64,000 nt of DNA from Sulfurimonas sp. GTDB taxonomy: Bacteria; Campylobacterota; Campylobacteria; Campylobacterales; Sulfurimonadaceae. Positions within the stretch are counted from its first letter, which is position 1; every line of letters begins with the position of its first letter. The stretch lies in assembly GCF_026196735.1 (NCBI RefSeq), contig NZ_JAPHUF010000012.1, positions 372,001 to 436,000 of the forward strand, in the 5' to 3' direction. Position numbers and translations under genes: made by a program. Under the pieces are notes generated by a model that did not search any database, was not told the origin of the DNA, and worked only from the letters and a program-made list of their open reading frames with translations. Below are positions 9,545 through 20,010 of this stretch, piece after piece.

Positions 9545-10815
9545 AAAAACACGCTGTTCTTTTAACTGTACTTTTTGCACTTATAGTTACTATTGTAAGT
9601 GTAAGTTTAGTCTTTTGGGAAGTTTTCAAATTAAATAAACAGCGTTATATAAATCATATTTTTACAAAACATGAGATTATCACACAAATTTATCGTCAAC
9701 ATGAGCAGAAATTTACCTCACATATTATGCTAGAGGCAAACTTGGCTGTTTATAGTTTTGTTTTGGAAAAGAGCGATATAGAAAAAAACTTTATTATAAA
9801 AAATGCCAAAGTTTTAAAAGAAAAAGACTTTAAGAATGTTAATGCTTCTTTAATGATGTCAAGAGAAGGTTTATATACTAAAAAAACTGTTACAGACTTA
9901 ACTGCTACAATGCTTGAGTTAAATAAAAATATATATTTTCATATAAAATCTCCAACAGGTTCAGTACTTATACTAGATGAGGAGCTGAAGCCATATAAAT
10001 ACTACTCTTTAGCTTATTCATATTTGACAATTATACTTATTATCTCTTTTTCCTTTGTACTAATACTACAGAGACTAAGACCTCTTATAAGACTTAGAAA
10101 AAAGATAGCACTCTACGGTGATGGAGATATGAATATATCTTTTAAAACAAAAGGCTGTGATGAGATAGCTCTTGTATCGAATGAACTTGAGGCCACTAGA
10201 GGAAAAATAAACAGTATCTTAGAGTCAAGGACTCTGTTTTTACGAAATATTATGCATGAGCTTAAAACACCTATTGCAAAAGGAACTATTGCAACTCAAA
10301 TGTTAGAATCTCAAAAACAAAGAGATAGATTCAGTTCAATATTTGGTCGTTTAGAATCATTGGTAAACGAATTTGCCCTGATAGAAGAAGTTACAAGCGT
10401 TAATGATAAAACAGATTTTAAAGAGTACAGGCTGGTTGATATTATTGATGGTGCTATTGATATGGCTATGGTCGATAAAAGTTGCGTAAGAGTTGATATT
10501 GACGGGAGTTATAAGATAAATGCAAATTATAGACTTTATACCACAGCAATAAAAAATATGATAGATAACGGAATTAAATACTCAACTGATGCACATGTAA
10601 AAATTTTAATGATAAATAATGAGCTATGCTTTGAAAGTCATGGCGAGTGTATAAAGCATCCTTTGCAGTATTATATAGAGCCATTTACCAAAGACAATCC
10701 ATCAAAAAACAGTTTTGGTTTAGGATTATATTTAGTTGATTCAATCTTAAAAGCTCACGATCAGGTTCTTGCTCATGAGTATGAAAACGGTGTAAATCGT
10801 TTTATTTTTGCATAA
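9541..10815 (+). CDS. Sensor histidine kinase (ArsS-like)
   Basis: Membrane sensor kinase, 424 residues. TM1 spans about residues 5-25 and TM2 about 158-180, with a roughly 130-residue periplasmic sensor and a HAMP region between TM2 and the H-box. The phospho-acceptor motif is HELKTPIAKG. The ATPase domain has an N-box (MIDNGIKYS) and a G2 box (NSFGLGLYLV). The usual G1 motif DxGxGI is replaced by SHGECI, a departure I recall from ArsS-type kinases of Helicobacter and Campylobacter. It is coupled to the upstream regulator gene. The signal is unknown; the iron-linked neighbours are the only hint. Confidence 0.92.
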   Translation: MKKHAVLLTVLFALIVTIVSVSLVFWEVFKLNKQRYINHIFTKHEIITQIYRQHEQKFTSHIMLEANLAVYSFVLEKSDIEKNFIIKNAKVLKEKDFKNVNASLMMSREGLYTKKTVTDLTATMLELNKNIYFHIKSPTGSVLILDEELKPYKYYSLAYSYLTIILIISFSFVLILQRLRPLIRLRKKIALYGDGDMNISFKTKGCDEIALVSNELEATRGKINSILESRTLFLRNIMHELKTPIAKGTIATQMLESQKQRDRFSSIFGRLESLVNEFALIEEVTSVNDKTDFKEYRLVDIIDGAIDMAMVDKSCVRVDIDGSYKINANYRLYTTAIKNMIDNGIKYSTDAHVKILMINNELCFESHGECIKHPLQYYIEPFTKDNPSKNSFGLGLYLVDSILKAHDQVLAHEYENGVNRFIFA

Positions 10816-10838
10816 GTTTTTAATTGTAAACTAAGAGA

Positions 10839-12281
10839 ATGGATAAAAATATTAAATTTACCGTTGTTGTGTTTTTTGCTATATCATTTTTCTCTTTTGG
10901 ATGGTTAAGTCATACTGCATATGAACCTGTGCATAAAATTGAGATGCCATCGATATTAGATAAAATAAAAAAAAGTAAAATTTTAAATGTAGTATTGTTA
11001 AACTCACCATCAACTTACTATATCGGCTCAGATGGACCTAAAGGTTTTGAGTATGATTTATTATCTGATTATGCCAAACATTTGGGCGTAGAGTTGAAAG
11101 TTACTACGGCAAATACAGTAAAAGAGGCCATAGAGCTTAGTGCAAATCCAGAGATTCATATAACATCTGCTTCTTTGGCTAAAACAAAAGCAAGAGAAAA
11201 AAAGTTTAATTTTGGACCTTCGTATTTTGAAGTACAAGAGCAGGTAATCTGTAGCAGAAAGATGTTATGGGATGGTGTGTTTCCAAAAGATGTCGAAGAT
11301 TTGGCCGGACTTAAGATAATTGTAGGCGAAGATACAAGTTACAGCGAAACAATAAAACAATTGCAAGAAGATGGTTTTGATATAAACGCTACATATACAT
11401 CAGAGTTTTCAACAGAAGAGCTGTTATCAAAAGTTGCTTACAACGAGATAGACTGCACCATCGCTGACTCAAACATATTTGCACTAAACCAGAGATACTA
11501 TCCAAATATAGCACTTGCATTTGCAATAAGTTCCCGTGAGCAATTAGCATGGGTTTTGACTCCAGGTTCTAAAGAGCTTGAAGCTGACATGTACTCTTGG
11601 TTAAATACCTTTAATCAAAGTGGAAAAATGGCTAGATTAAAAGACCACTACTACAGTTATGCACTCTTTTTTGATTACTACAATACAAATATGTTTTACA
11701 AGAGAATAGACACAAGACTACCTAAGTATAAAAAATATTTTGAAAAATATGCTCAAATGTATGATATTCCATCTTCTGTTTTAGCAGCACAATCTTATCA
11801 GGAATCTCACTGGAATCCAAAAGCAAAAAGCTACACAGGAGTCAGGGGATTGATGATGCTAACCAGAGCAACAGCAAAGCAACTAGGTGTAAAAAATAGA
11901 CTTGACCCAGAGCAAAGTATAAGGGGTGGGGCGAGACATTTAAACCAAATGATAAAATATGTTCCAGAAGAAGTACAGGGTGAGGATCGTTTAAAGTTTG
12001 CCTTAGCAGCTTATAATGTCGGAATGGGGCATATACATGATGCTCAAAAGCTTGCTGAAAAAATGGGTCTTAATCAAAATGTTTGGAATGATTTGAAAAA
12101 AGCTTTACCACTACTTTCTCAAAAAAAATATTATAAAAACTTAAAACATGGATATGCAAGAGGTAGCGAGCCTGTTAGGTATGTGGACTCCATATATGAT
12201 TATAAAGATATTTTAGAAAAAAGTGCTTTAGAAAAGAGTGCTAACGAAATATATTCTGATAAAGATGATGTAAAAAAATAA
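10839..12281 (+). CDS. MltF-like membrane-bound lytic murein transglycosylase
   Basis: Periplasmic peptidoglycan lytic transglycosylase with an N-terminal membrane anchor (about residues 5-27). An SBP_bac_3-type solute-binding domain (about 45-265) is followed by a C-terminal SLT lysozyme-like domain. The catalytic Glu is in [14 protein letters not shown], followed by [17 protein letters not shown] and the AAYNVGMGH motif. This two-domain architecture is that of E. coli MltF. It follows the kinase by 23 bases, so it may share the operon. That would tie wall remodelling to the same stimulus, which is inference. Confidence 0.9.
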   Translation: MDKNIKFTVVVFFAISFFSFGWLSHTAYEPVHKIEMPSILDKIKKSKILNVVLLNSPSTYYIGSDGPKGFEYDLLSDYAKHLGVELKVTTANTVKEAIELSANPEIHITSASLAKTKAREKKFNFGPSYFEVQEQVICSRKMLWDGVFPKDVEDLAGLKIIVGEDTSYSETIKQLQEDGFDINATYTSEFSTEELLSKVAYNEIDCTIADSNIFALNQRYYPNIALAFAISSREQLAWVLTPGSKELEADMYSWLNTFNQSGKMARLKDHYYSYALFFDYYNTNMFYKRIDTRLPKYKKYFEKYAQMYDIPSSVLAAQSYQESHWNPKAKSYTGVRGLMMLTRATAKQLGVKNRLDPEQSIRGGARHLNQMIKYVPEEVQGEDRLKFALAAYNVGMGHIHDAQKLAEKMGLNQNVWNDLKKALPLLSQKKYYKNLKHGYARGSEPVRYVDSIYDYKDILEKSALEKSANEIYSDKDDVKK

Positions 12282-12286
12282 CTCTT

Positions 12287-12305
12287 TTAGATTTAGTAAA
12301 TCTAA
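12287..12305. terminator. AT-rich inverted repeat after mltF-like gene
   Basis: TTAGATTT-AGT-AAATCTAA is a perfect 8-bp stem with a three-base loop starting six bases after the stop codon. It lacks GC pairs and a following T-run, so it would be a weak terminator at best. It could also be an operator for the downstream porin. Confidence 0.3.
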
Positions 12306-12357
12306 GATTAAGATATAAAATAATAAGATAAATTTTTAATAATTATCAAGGTTAATA

Positions 12358-13818
12358 ATGAATAATTTAGTTAAAGCACTTCTAGTAACAGTGGTTTTAT
12401 ATTCTCCTCTATCACTAAGTGCCGATGATGTTAAATCGTCTATAAAAGCTAACGGAATGCCGGTGTATTTTGATAAACCCGGTTTGGCAGACAGTTTTAA
12501 AGATATGTTTAGAGAAGGCAAGTTTTACGGACGATTAAGAAATAATAATTTTTATCATAGATGGGCTAAAGAAGACGCAGACCACACTGATCACATGATA
12601 AATGGATTTGGCGTTTCACTGGTGTATAACAGCGCAGAGTTTTTAGATTTTGATTTTGGAGTCGGTCTTTATTCGTCAACGGCAATATTTGATGATAATA
12701 AAGTTCCTACAAGTCATCTAAAGCCAGGCAAAGATCTTATAAGCAGATATGACTATGAAAATGATGGAGATAAGTATATGGCTGTTTTAGGTCAGGCTTA
12801 TGTGAAATATAGCGGGATTGATGATACGGATATCATCCTCGGTCGTCAACTTGTAGAGAGTTTTTATGTGCATTCAAATGATACGAAAATGATACCTAAT
12901 ACATTTGACGGTGTTTTAGTGCAAACAAATGTAATGCCAGATACAAATCTTCAAGTCGCATACTTGGTAAAACAGAAACTGCGTGACCATACAAAAACCC
13001 ACTCAGTTTTAATGTATGACGATACAAATGTGGCAGAATTTTCAAACTGGAATGCAAATGATGACTCAGCGATGCATAAGGGACTTAGCTATACAGCTCT
13101 AAAAGCAGCGGGCAAACCGACAGATGCTCCATTGATTTTAGCAGATTTTAAAAATAAATCTATCGATAATCTAAAAATCGACGGCTCCTTTTACACGGTT
13201 CCTGAACTTTTATCACAAGGTATGTTGGAGCTTAACTATAAGTATAAATTTGATGGGTTTTCACTATCTCCAGGTTTTAGGTATATAAATCAGTTTGATA
13301 ATGGTGCCGGCTCGGTTGGCGGTGCTTCACTCTCCGGTCTGTCAAATACTGCTGGATATAAAGATCCCACATCGCTTGATTCGCAAATGATTGCAGCTAG
13401 ATTAGTAGCTAAAAAGGATGCCTATAAGATAAACTTGGGCTATAGTTATATACTTGATGAAGCTGACTTGGTGACTCCGTGGAGAGGTTTTCCAACAGCA
13501 GGTTATACTCGTTCAATGGGTATATACAACTGGTTTGCAAATACAAAAAGTTATAGACTTGAAGTAGTTAGAAATACAAATAAGACAGCAGTATATAGAG
13601 ATCCTTTTGTGCAAGCTTCTGTACTTTATATAGATGGTGATGAAGATAAGATATCTGCAAAAGATGAACTTTATTATTATTTAGGTGTCATACAAAATAT
13701 ACCTAGCTTTCCAAGTCTGCAATACAAACTCAGACTTGGATATGCTCAGTTTATGGACTCAGTAGATAATGACTTTAACTATTTAGACTCAAGATTCGAG
13801 CTAAATTACATGTTTTAA
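12358..13818 (+). CDS. Outer-membrane porin (second paralog)
   Basis: Predicted beta-barrel of 486 residues with an N-terminal signal peptide (MNNLVKALLVTVVLYSPLSLSA). Many amphipathic strands rich in Tyr and Asp follow, and the C-terminus is LNYMF with terminal Phe. The segment ILGRQLVESFYVHSNDTKM then MIPNTFDGV aligns with the GRQ...PNTFEA motif of the porins at 5216 and 20155. No clear Fur box precedes it; an AT-rich stretch with GATAAATTTTTAATAATTATC lies 15-35 bases upstream. It closes the iron-linked cluster. The substrate is unknown. Confidence 0.83.
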   Translation: MNNLVKALLVTVVLYSPLSLSADDVKSSIKANGMPVYFDKPGLADSFKDMFREGKFYGRLRNNNFYHRWAKEDADHTDHMINGFGVSLVYNSAEFLDFDFGVGLYSSTAIFDDNKVPTSHLKPGKDLISRYDYENDGDKYMAVLGQAYVKYSGIDDTDIILGRQLVESFYVHSNDTKMIPNTFDGVLVQTNVMPDTNLQVAYLVKQKLRDHTKTHSVLMYDDTNVAEFSNWNANDDSAMHKGLSYTALKAAGKPTDAPLILADFKNKSIDNLKIDGSFYTVPELLSQGMLELNYKYKFDGFSLSPGFRYINQFDNGAGSVGGASLSGLSNTAGYKDPTSLDSQMIAARLVAKKDAYKINLGYSYILDEADLVTPWRGFPTAGYTRSMGIYNWFANTKSYRLEVVRNTNKTAVYRDPFVQASVLYIDGDEDKISAKDELYYYLGVIQNIPSFPSLQYKLRLGYAQFMDSVDNDFNYLDSRFELNYMF

Positions 13819-13819
13819 A

Positions 13820-14155
13820 TTATAGTGCTTGGCCTTCTGCTCCATCAGCTAAATCGCTTAAAAAAGTTTCCATGTCGTATTTGACTCTATACTCTGGAGT
13901 CATAATATGAATAAGAATATCACCCAAATCTACAACAATCCAGTCTCCGCTTTCATCAATATGATTAAAAGTCTCTTCCGGTTTAAGGTTATTTTTCATA
14001 TGATCTAGTAAAGCTGTTGTATGTTTTGGACCAAGTGATGAAGCGATTATTGCATAATCAACAAAGTAATTTTTTTCACGAAGGTCAAAAACTTCAATGC
14101 TTTCTGCTTTGTTTTTATCTAAAACTTGTGTTATTCTTTCTATTCTGTTTTGCAA
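13820..14155 (-). CDS. rsfS: Ribosomal silencing factor RsfS
   Basis: Binds ribosomal protein uL14 and blocks joining of the 30S and 50S subunits during starvation. The 111-residue product carries the RsfS/Iojap/YbeB core: DLREKNYFVDYAIIASSLGPKHTTALLDH and GDWIVVDLGDILIHIMTPEYR. The start overlaps the end of nadD by 16 bases. The nadD-rsfS order is widely conserved in bacteria. It converges on the upstream porin with one base between the stops and no obvious terminator. Confidence 0.93.
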   Translation of the reverse strand: MQNRIERITQVLDKNKAESIEVFDLREKNYFVDYAIIASSLGPKHTTALLDHMKNNLKPEETFNHIDESGDWIVVDLGDILIHIMTPEYRVKYDMETFLSDLADGAEGQAL

Positions 14156-14688
14156 TTTATTTCCTTATAGTATTTATATATATCTTGTGCGCATTTTTTA
14201 GGTAATTTCGAGATTTCTATATCTTCTCTCAGTCTTGTTGATGAAATGTTTTCATCAATATCCAATCTTAAAAATTCTGATGGAATCTCAATGCCGTCTC
14301 TTGGAGCAATCACAAAAGTAACCAGCTCTTTGAGTTCATCATAGCTATGCCATTTGTGAAGCAAAGCAAGATTGTCAGCACCTAGGCAGAGGTATATTTT
14401 TTTATAACTCTTTAGAAGATGCTTAACAGTTGTTATAGTTGTAACAGCTTTTTTTTGCTCTACTTCATAGCTTGAAATCTCAACATTTTTATAATCACTA
14501 AAAATCTTTTTTAGCCATTTTACTCTAAGAGAAGAGGGGGCATAAAATTTGGATTTAAAAGGATTTAAAAATGTTGGCATTACGATAACTTTATCAATAT
14601 CTTTAAAATTACATAAAGATTTAACAATAGCTTCATGACCGATATGCGGTGGGTCAAAAGAGCCACCAAAAAGTGCAATGGTTTCCAT
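14140..14688 (-). CDS. nadD: Nicotinate-nucleotide adenylyltransferase
   Basis: Converts nicotinate mononucleotide and ATP to deamido-NAD in NAD synthesis. The 182-residue protein begins with the nucleotidyltransferase motif GGSFDPPHIGHEAIV (residues 8-22, HxGH) and ends with the second motif ISSTRLRE (SxTxxR). It sits upstream of rsfS and overlaps it. It is divergent from gap with a 71-bp shared promoter gap, so NAD synthesis and an NAD-dependent enzyme flank the same region. Confidence 0.93.
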   Translation of the reverse strand: METIALFGGSFDPPHIGHEAIVKSLCNFKDIDKVIVMPTFLNPFKSKFYAPSSLRVKWLKKIFSDYKNVEISSYEVEQKKAVTTITTVKHLLKSYKKIYLCLGADNLALLHKWHSYDELKELVTFVIAPRDGIEIPSEFLRLDIDENISSTRLREDIEISKLPKKCAQDIYKYYKEINCKTE

Positions 14689-14759
14689 ATTTAAAGCGAA
14701 TTATAGCTAAGTTTTGATAAAATAGCTGAATTTTAATTTTTAATCATATAGGAAATTTC

Positions 14760-15761
14760 ATGGCACTTAAAATAGCAATTAATGGTTTTGGTAGAATCGG
14801 TCGTTGTGTAGCTCGTATAGCTGCATGTAGAGACGATGTTGAGATAGTAGCTATCAACGATATGGCAAGCATGGATATGATGCTGTATTTACTCAAAAAC
14901 GACTCAGTTCACGGAACTTTTAATAGTAATATAGAACAAATTGATGATGAAAACATCAGTATTGATGGACAAAATATTAGAGTTTTTTCTGACCGTGATC
15001 CAAAAAATCTTAAATTTGCTGATTGTGGTGCTGATATGGTTTTAGAGTGTACAGGTGTTTTCTTAACTCAAGAATCAGCTCAAATGCATATTGATAACGG
15101 AGTTCCTAAAGTTCTTTTTTCTGCACCTTCAAAAGACAAAGAGACAGCAACATTTGTAATGGGTGTGAATGAGAACTTGTATGCAGGACAAAAAATAGTT
15201 TCCAATGCTTCATGTACGACTAACTGCCTAGGTCCTGTTGCTAAAGTTTTAGATGACGCTTTTGGTATTGAAAAAGGTCTTATGACAACTATCCACTCAT
15301 ATACTAATGACCAAAATATTTTGGATGTTAAACACTCCAAAGATAAACGCCGCGCAAGAGCAGGAGCTATCAATATGATTCCTACAACGACAGGGGCGGC
15401 AAAGGCTATCGGACTTGTTCTTCCTCAGCTTGTTGGAAAACTTCACGGACAGAGTGTTCGTGTTCCGACTCCCAATGTCTCTATGGTTGATTTAAATGTA
15501 GTCGTTAAAAAGAAAACTTCAAAAGAGGAAGTTACTGCTATATTTAATGAAATGGCAGACACAAGTTTAAAAGGTCTTTTACTGATGGATAAAGAGATGA
15601 GAGTATCTCAGGACTTCGTTGGCAGCACATACAGCTCAATTGTTGCAGAGGATTTAACTCAGGTTATCGATGGTGATATGGTTAAAGTTATGGCTTGGTA
15701 TGATAATGAATGGGGCTATTCTTCAAGATTGATTGATATGGCTCTTCACATCAGTAAATAG
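14760..15761 (+). CDS. gap: Glyceraldehyde-3-phosphate dehydrogenase, type I
   Basis: Interconverts glyceraldehyde 3-phosphate and 1,3-bisphosphoglycerate. The 333 residues start with the NAD-binding motif INGFGRIGR. The catalytic Cys lies in SNASCTTNCLGP. An Asp at the end of beta-2 (AINDMASMDMM) favours NAD over NADP. The sugar-phosphate site motif HGQSVRVPTPNVS and the C-terminal WYDNEWGYSSRL are intact. It is first in a tight operon with pgk and tpiA. In a CO2-fixing member of this phylum the operon would run mainly in the gluconeogenic direction from the reductive TCA cycle, which is inference. Confidence 0.97.
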   Translation: MALKIAINGFGRIGRCVARIAACRDDVEIVAINDMASMDMMLYLLKNDSVHGTFNSNIEQIDDENISIDGQNIRVFSDRDPKNLKFADCGADMVLECTGVFLTQESAQMHIDNGVPKVLFSAPSKDKETATFVMGVNENLYAGQKIVSNASCTTNCLGPVAKVLDDAFGIEKGLMTTIHSYTNDQNILDVKHSKDKRRARAGAINMIPTTTGAAKAIGLVLPQLVGKLHGQSVRVPTPNVSMVDLNVVVKKKTSKEEVTAIFNEMADTSLKGLLLMDKEMRVSQDFVGSTYSSIVAEDLTQVIDGDMVKVMAWYDNEWGYSSRLIDMALHISK

Positions 15762-15769
15762 GATAGAGT

Positions 15770-16969
15770 TTGGAATTATTAAATATTAAAAATTTAGATA
15801 TTTCTCGTAAGAAAGTTTTTATTAGATGTGATTTTAATGTACCTATGGATGAGTTTGCAAACATCTCTGATGACAGAAGAATTCGTTCTGCCATCTCTAC
15901 AATAAACTATTGTCTAGATCAAAACTGTGCTGTTATTTTAGCATCTCATCTTGGTCGTCCAAAGGGTGAAGTAAATGAAAAATATTCACTAATACCGGTT
16001 GCAAGAAGAATTCAGCACCTCTTAAAAAGAGAAGTTATAATGGCCGCTGATGTTGTAGGTGAAGACGCAATGAGTAAAGTCAAAGCTCTAAAAACTTGTG
16101 AAGTTTTACTTTTAGAAAATCTTCGTTTTGAACCAGGTGAGACAGAAAATGACAAAGTGTTATCTGAAAAATTGGCTTCAATGGCTGATTTTTATATTAA
16201 TGATGCATTTGGCGTAAGTCATCGTGCACATGCTTCAGTTGAGGGAATTACACATTATTTTGATGACAACCACAAAGCTGCAGGATTTTTACTTCAAAAA
16301 GAGATTCAGTTTTTTGGCAAACTTATTCAAGAGCCTGTTCGTCCATTTGCAGCTATAGTTGGCGGTTCAAAAGTTTCGGGTAAACTTGAGGCGCTTATAA
16401 ATTTACTTCCTAGAGTTGATAAAGTTCTTATCGGTGGCGGTATGGCTTTTACATTTTTAAAACAGATGGGTTATGATGTAGGAAATTCGCTTGTAGAAGA
16501 TGATTTACTGCAAGATGCTCAACATGTGATGGATGAGGCTAAAAAACTTGGAGTAAAGTTTTATCTGCCTGTTGATGTTGTAGCTGCTGAGAAATTTTCA
16601 GAAGATTCTGTGAGCAAAGTAACATCTGCCCAAGAGATACCAAATGGCTGGATGGGACTTGATATAGGACCTGCAACGGTAAGACTTTATAGAGAAGTTT
16701 TAGCTGATGTTCAAACTGTTCTTTGGAATGGACCGATGGGTGTTTATGAGATGGATAAATTTTCTCGCGGCTCAAACAAAATAGCTCACTTTGTGGCAGA
16801 TAGTTATGCAACAACTGTGGTTGGTGGTGGAGACACAGCTGACTTGGTTCAACGCATAGGTGTTGACGATGAGATAAGTTTTATATCTACCGGTGGAGGT
16901 GCTTCACTAGAACTGCTTGAAGGCAAAGTTCTACCTGGCGTAGCACCACTAATAATTCAAGAGGGATAG
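15770..16969 (+). CDS. pgk: Phosphoglycerate kinase
   Basis: Transfers phosphate between 1,3-bisphosphoglycerate and ADP. Visible signatures are [22 protein letters not shown], the hinge/nucleotide segments ILPRVDK-like [20 protein letters not shown], and the final GGGDTADLV and [13 protein letters not shown]. Its 399 residues match the family. The best start is TTG at 15770, six bases after AGGA, because it gives the normal N-terminus [19 protein letters not shown]. It lies eight bases after gap and two bases before tpiA. Confidence 0.97.
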   Translation: MELLNIKNLDISRKKVFIRCDFNVPMDEFANISDDRRIRSAISTINYCLDQNCAVILASHLGRPKGEVNEKYSLIPVARRIQHLLKREVIMAADVVGEDAMSKVKALKTCEVLLLENLRFEPGETENDKVLSEKLASMADFYINDAFGVSHRAHASVEGITHYFDDNHKAAGFLLQKEIQFFGKLIQEPVRPFAAIVGGSKVSGKLEALINLLPRVDKVLIGGGMAFTFLKQMGYDVGNSLVEDDLLQDAQHVMDEAKKLGVKFYLPVDVVAAEKFSEDSVSKVTSAQEIPNGWMGLDIGPATVRLYREVLADVQTVLWNGPMGVYEMDKFSRGSNKIAHFVADSYATTVVGGGDTADLVQRIGVDDEISFISTGGGASLELLEGKVLPGVAPLIIQEG

Positions 16970-16971
16970 TT

Positions 16972-17682
16972 ATGATAATTGCAGCAAATTTAAAAACAAA
17001 TCTAACTCGTTTGCAAACAACAGAGTATATGAATGAAATAGAGAGCTTTTTAAAAACTAAGAACATAAATCAAGAAGTTTTAGTATTTCCTGCAATGTCT
17101 AGTTTAAACTCACATGTCGGAAATGTTATAGTTGGTGCACAAAATGCATACGGGGTACAAAATGGTGCATTTACCGGTGAAATAGGTAAAGATCATTTAG
17201 ATGAGTTTGGTATAAATACTATTCTTATTGGACATAGTGAGCGTCGCCATATCTTAGGTGAGACACAAGATGCTGTAGTTGAAAAATTTAACTTTTATAA
17301 AGAGTTAGGGTTCAAGATAGTTTATTGTATCGGTGAATCACTTCAAATTAGAGAAGCCGGCAATAAAATAATGATGAATTATTTAAACTCTCAGTTTGAG
17401 GGAATTGATTTAGAGTATGAAAACTTAATTGTAGCGTATGAGCCAGTTTGGGCAATTGGAACTGGACTTACTCCTACACTAGAAGATATTACTACAATTC
17501 ATAAAGAGTTAAAGTCAGGATTTAAAGCACCTCTTCTTTATGGAGGAAGCGTGAAGGTTACAAACGCAAAAGATGTTTTGGCTCTTGATGGAGTTGATGG
17601 AGTGTTGGTCGGAAGTGCTGCTCTTTATGCAGAACATTTTTGTACTATGATAGAATATGCTCAAAATTTAGAAGTGAACTAG
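16972..17682 (+). CDS. tpiA: Triosephosphate isomerase
   Basis: Interconverts dihydroxyacetone phosphate and glyceraldehyde 3-phosphate. Motifs present are the N-terminal Asn/Lys (AANLKTN), the catalytic His in GHSERR, the catalytic Glu in VAYEPVWAIGTG, and the phosphate-binding GGSVK and GVLVGSAAL. At 236 residues it is slightly short compared with the usual 250, as in other Campylobacterota enzymes. It is the last gene of the gap-pgk-tpiA operon. A structured repeat element lies between it and fabI. Confidence 0.96.
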   Translation: MIIAANLKTNLTRLQTTEYMNEIESFLKTKNINQEVLVFPAMSSLNSHVGNVIVGAQNAYGVQNGAFTGEIGKDHLDEFGINTILIGHSERRHILGETQDAVVEKFNFYKELGFKIVYCIGESLQIREAGNKIMMNYLNSQFEGIDLEYENLIVAYEPVWAIGTGLTPTLEDITTIHKELKSGFKAPLLYGGSVKVTNAKDVLALDGVDGVLVGSAALYAEHFCTMIEYAQNLEVN

Positions 17683-17691
17683 ATTAAATTT

Positions 17692-17802
17692 TAGTAAAAG
17701 AAAAAAGCATCTAGATGCGTGGGCTTTGCGCCGAGCAAAACCTAGTGTTAACGAGGTGGCGGAATCAGCGTGCCCCATTGTGGGTATACTTCCGGTACCG
17801 TA
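17692..17802 (+). repeat. Structured intergenic repeat, copy A (tpiA-fabI)
   Basis: GC-richer segment in an AT-rich genome. It begins with TTAGTA, then a palindrome GCATCTAGATGC (17707-17718) and TGGGCTTTGCGCCGAG. A 64-base core at 17739-17802 is about 86 percent identical to the minus strand of 42901-42966. The core ends in the palindrome CGGTACCG, replaced in copy B by CGATATCG, a paired change that keeps the symmetry. Both copies lie between two co-directional genes in the sense of transcription. This points to a structured RNA or a small dispersed palindromic element. Confidence 0.7.
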
Positions 17803-17826
17803 TTAAACAATAGAAGGAGAATATAA

Positions 17827-18648
<822 letters not shown>

Positions 18649-18664
18649 CCTCTATACAAATATA

Positions 18665-18694
18665 AATTCAACTCTTTTTATCAAGAGTTGAATT
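18665..18694 (+). terminator. Hairpin downstream of fabI
   Basis: AATTCAACTCTT, loop TTTATC, AAGAGTTGAATT: a perfect 12-bp stem 17 bases after the fabI stop. There is no long T-run immediately after, only a T-rich stretch, so termination may be moderate. No gene lies in the next 130 bases until the TorF-type porin. Confidence 0.6.
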
Positions 18695-18827
18695 CTCCAT
18701 ATTTTCTAAACAAACATTTCTTTTAAAATTTAATTAGAACTTTTAGATAGTTGATGAATAATTACTCAATCAATTACATTTATAGTGTGACAAATATGAC
18801 ATAATTCTTTAATAAACATTAAAGGAT

Positions 18828-19493
18828 ATGAATATGAAACTTATAAAACTTAGTTTAGCGGCAGCGTTGATAACAACAATAGTATTTGCTGAGGAAGAGA
18901 AATCTGAGATTGGAATTAGTGCGAACATGGCTATAACAAGTAACTATGTATGGAGGGGAATGACTCAAACCCAAGACTCTCCTGCCGTGCAAGGTGGAGT
19001 TGATTTAGACTACAAAGGTTTTTATGTAGGAGTGTGGGGTTCTAATGTCAACTTCAATACTGATGTGTCAGTGGAGTTGGATTTTTATGGTGGATATACT
19101 TCAGAAATTGCTGGCATAGGTTTTGATATTGGTTTCATTGAATATGCATATCCAAAAGATTCAGAGGCTAGTAATTTTGGTGAAGCATATATCGGATTAA
19201 GTAAAGATTGGGATAAATTTGGAGTAAGTGCAAAATATAGTTTTGGTGTTGAAACAAATACATTGGACCCAGAAGATTATGTTGAGGTTGGAGCTAGTGC
19301 TGTTTTACCATATGAAGTTGAGTTAGCGGTTGGTTATGGCGATTATGATAATACTGGTACAAATTACTCAGTTGGATTAAGTAAATCATTTGAAAAATTT
19401 GATCTTGGCTTAGCATATATTGATTTTAACCACGATACAGATTCTACAGCTGATGAAGATAATGTCGTTGCTACAATTAGCTTTAGTTTTTAA
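18828..19493 (+). CDS. TorF-family putative porin
   Basis: Outer-membrane beta-barrel of 221 residues matching the family called TorF or TIGR02001-type. A signal peptide (MNMKLIKLSLAAALITTIVFA) is followed by the family hallmark TSNYVWRGMTQTQDSPAVQGG. Antiparallel strands such as YKGFYVGVWGSNVNF come next, and the C-terminus TISFSF ends in Phe. An inner start at the second Met (18834) is also possible. The channel substrate is unknown. A very strong bidirectional terminator follows. Confidence 0.88.
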   Translation: MNMKLIKLSLAAALITTIVFAEEEKSEIGISANMAITSNYVWRGMTQTQDSPAVQGGVDLDYKGFYVGVWGSNVNFNTDVSVELDFYGGYTSEIAGIGFDIGFIEYAYPKDSEASNFGEAYIGLSKDWDKFGVSAKYSFGVETNTLDPEDYVEVGASAVLPYEVELAVGYGDYDNTGTNYSVGLSKSFEKFDLGLAYIDFNHDTDSTADEDNVVATISFSF

Positions 19494-19504
19494 GATAGTT
19501 AGAG

Positions 19505-19543
19505 AAAAGATAAGAGAAGGTTTTAACCCTCTCTTATCTTTTT
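19505..19543. terminator. Strong bidirectional Rho-independent terminator
   Basis: AAAAGATAAGAGA-x-GG pairs with CC-x-TCTCTTATCTTTT around a TTTTAA-containing loop (19505-19542). This is a 15-pair stem with one mismatch, a T-run after the right arm and an A-run before the left arm. It therefore works in both directions, ending the TorF-type porin gene and the convergent lipoprotein gene. The stop codon of the latter lies inside the right arm. Confidence 0.85.
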
Positions 19544-20010
19544 GTTGTGCCTATAACCGGCATATCATTTATCTTCTTAGTATGAGAGTCTTCATCATCT
19601 GAGACATGTGTGCTGCTGTAAACAGACATCTTGTCTACATACTCTTGCAGGGTAAACGCTCTATCCTCTTCTTGATATTTTTTTTGAACTTCTTTTTGTT
19701 TTTTAACTTGTTCTTTAGTCATCTCTTTTAAGACAACACCGGTTTTTGCCTCAACTAATTTTGCTGAACCATCTTCGTTTGGAACTATTTTCACTTTTGT
19801 ATCTGCTGTTGGTGCTTCTGTACCGGATACAATCGGATTCCACTCATTTTTTAGCCAGCTATCAAGCATATTTTGCATTGCTGCAGGTTTTTTTTCTTTT
19901 TTGCCTGCGACAGCATTTACGGCTTTATTTTGAGATGGATTTGCTCCATCAACCTGAGAACATGAATTTAGCATAAGTGCTACGGGGATAAGTAATAGTA
20001 ATTTTTTCAT
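19534..20010 (-). CDS. Putative lipoprotein, unknown function
   Basis: Secreted lipoprotein of 158 residues. The signal MKKLLLLIPVALMLNSC has a lipobox-like LNSC with Cys at residue 17. The mature part is hydrophilic and Lys-rich, with a predicted coiled-coil-like stretch (EMTKEQVKKQKEVQKKYQEEDRAF) and a conserved-looking segment MLDSWLKNEWNPIVSG. I do not recognise a family. It converges on the TorF-type porin and its own promoter region faces that of the porin at 20155. Asp is absent from the +2 position (Ser), so outer-membrane sorting is plausible. Confidence 0.75.
   Translation of the reverse strand: MKKLLLLIPVALMLNSCSQVDGANPSQNKAVNAVAGKKEKKPAAMQNMLDSWLKNEWNPIVSGTEAPTADTKVKIVPNEDGSAKLVEAKTGVVLKEMTKEQVKKQKEVQKKYQEEDRAFTLQEYVDKMSVYSSTHVSDDEDSHTKKINDMPVIGTTKR

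Noticed and set aside
12322-12350. Fur box ahead of the second porin
   Set aside because: GATAAATTTTTAATAATTATC has Fur-like ends, but the half sites are not spaced as in the 7-1-7 consensus and the AT-rich context makes chance likely.
14017-14205. Plus-strand 62-codon frame across the rsfS/nadD junction
   Set aside because: It is antisense to two well-supported genes, very Phe/Leu-rich as expected for a shadow frame, and lacks a ribosome site.
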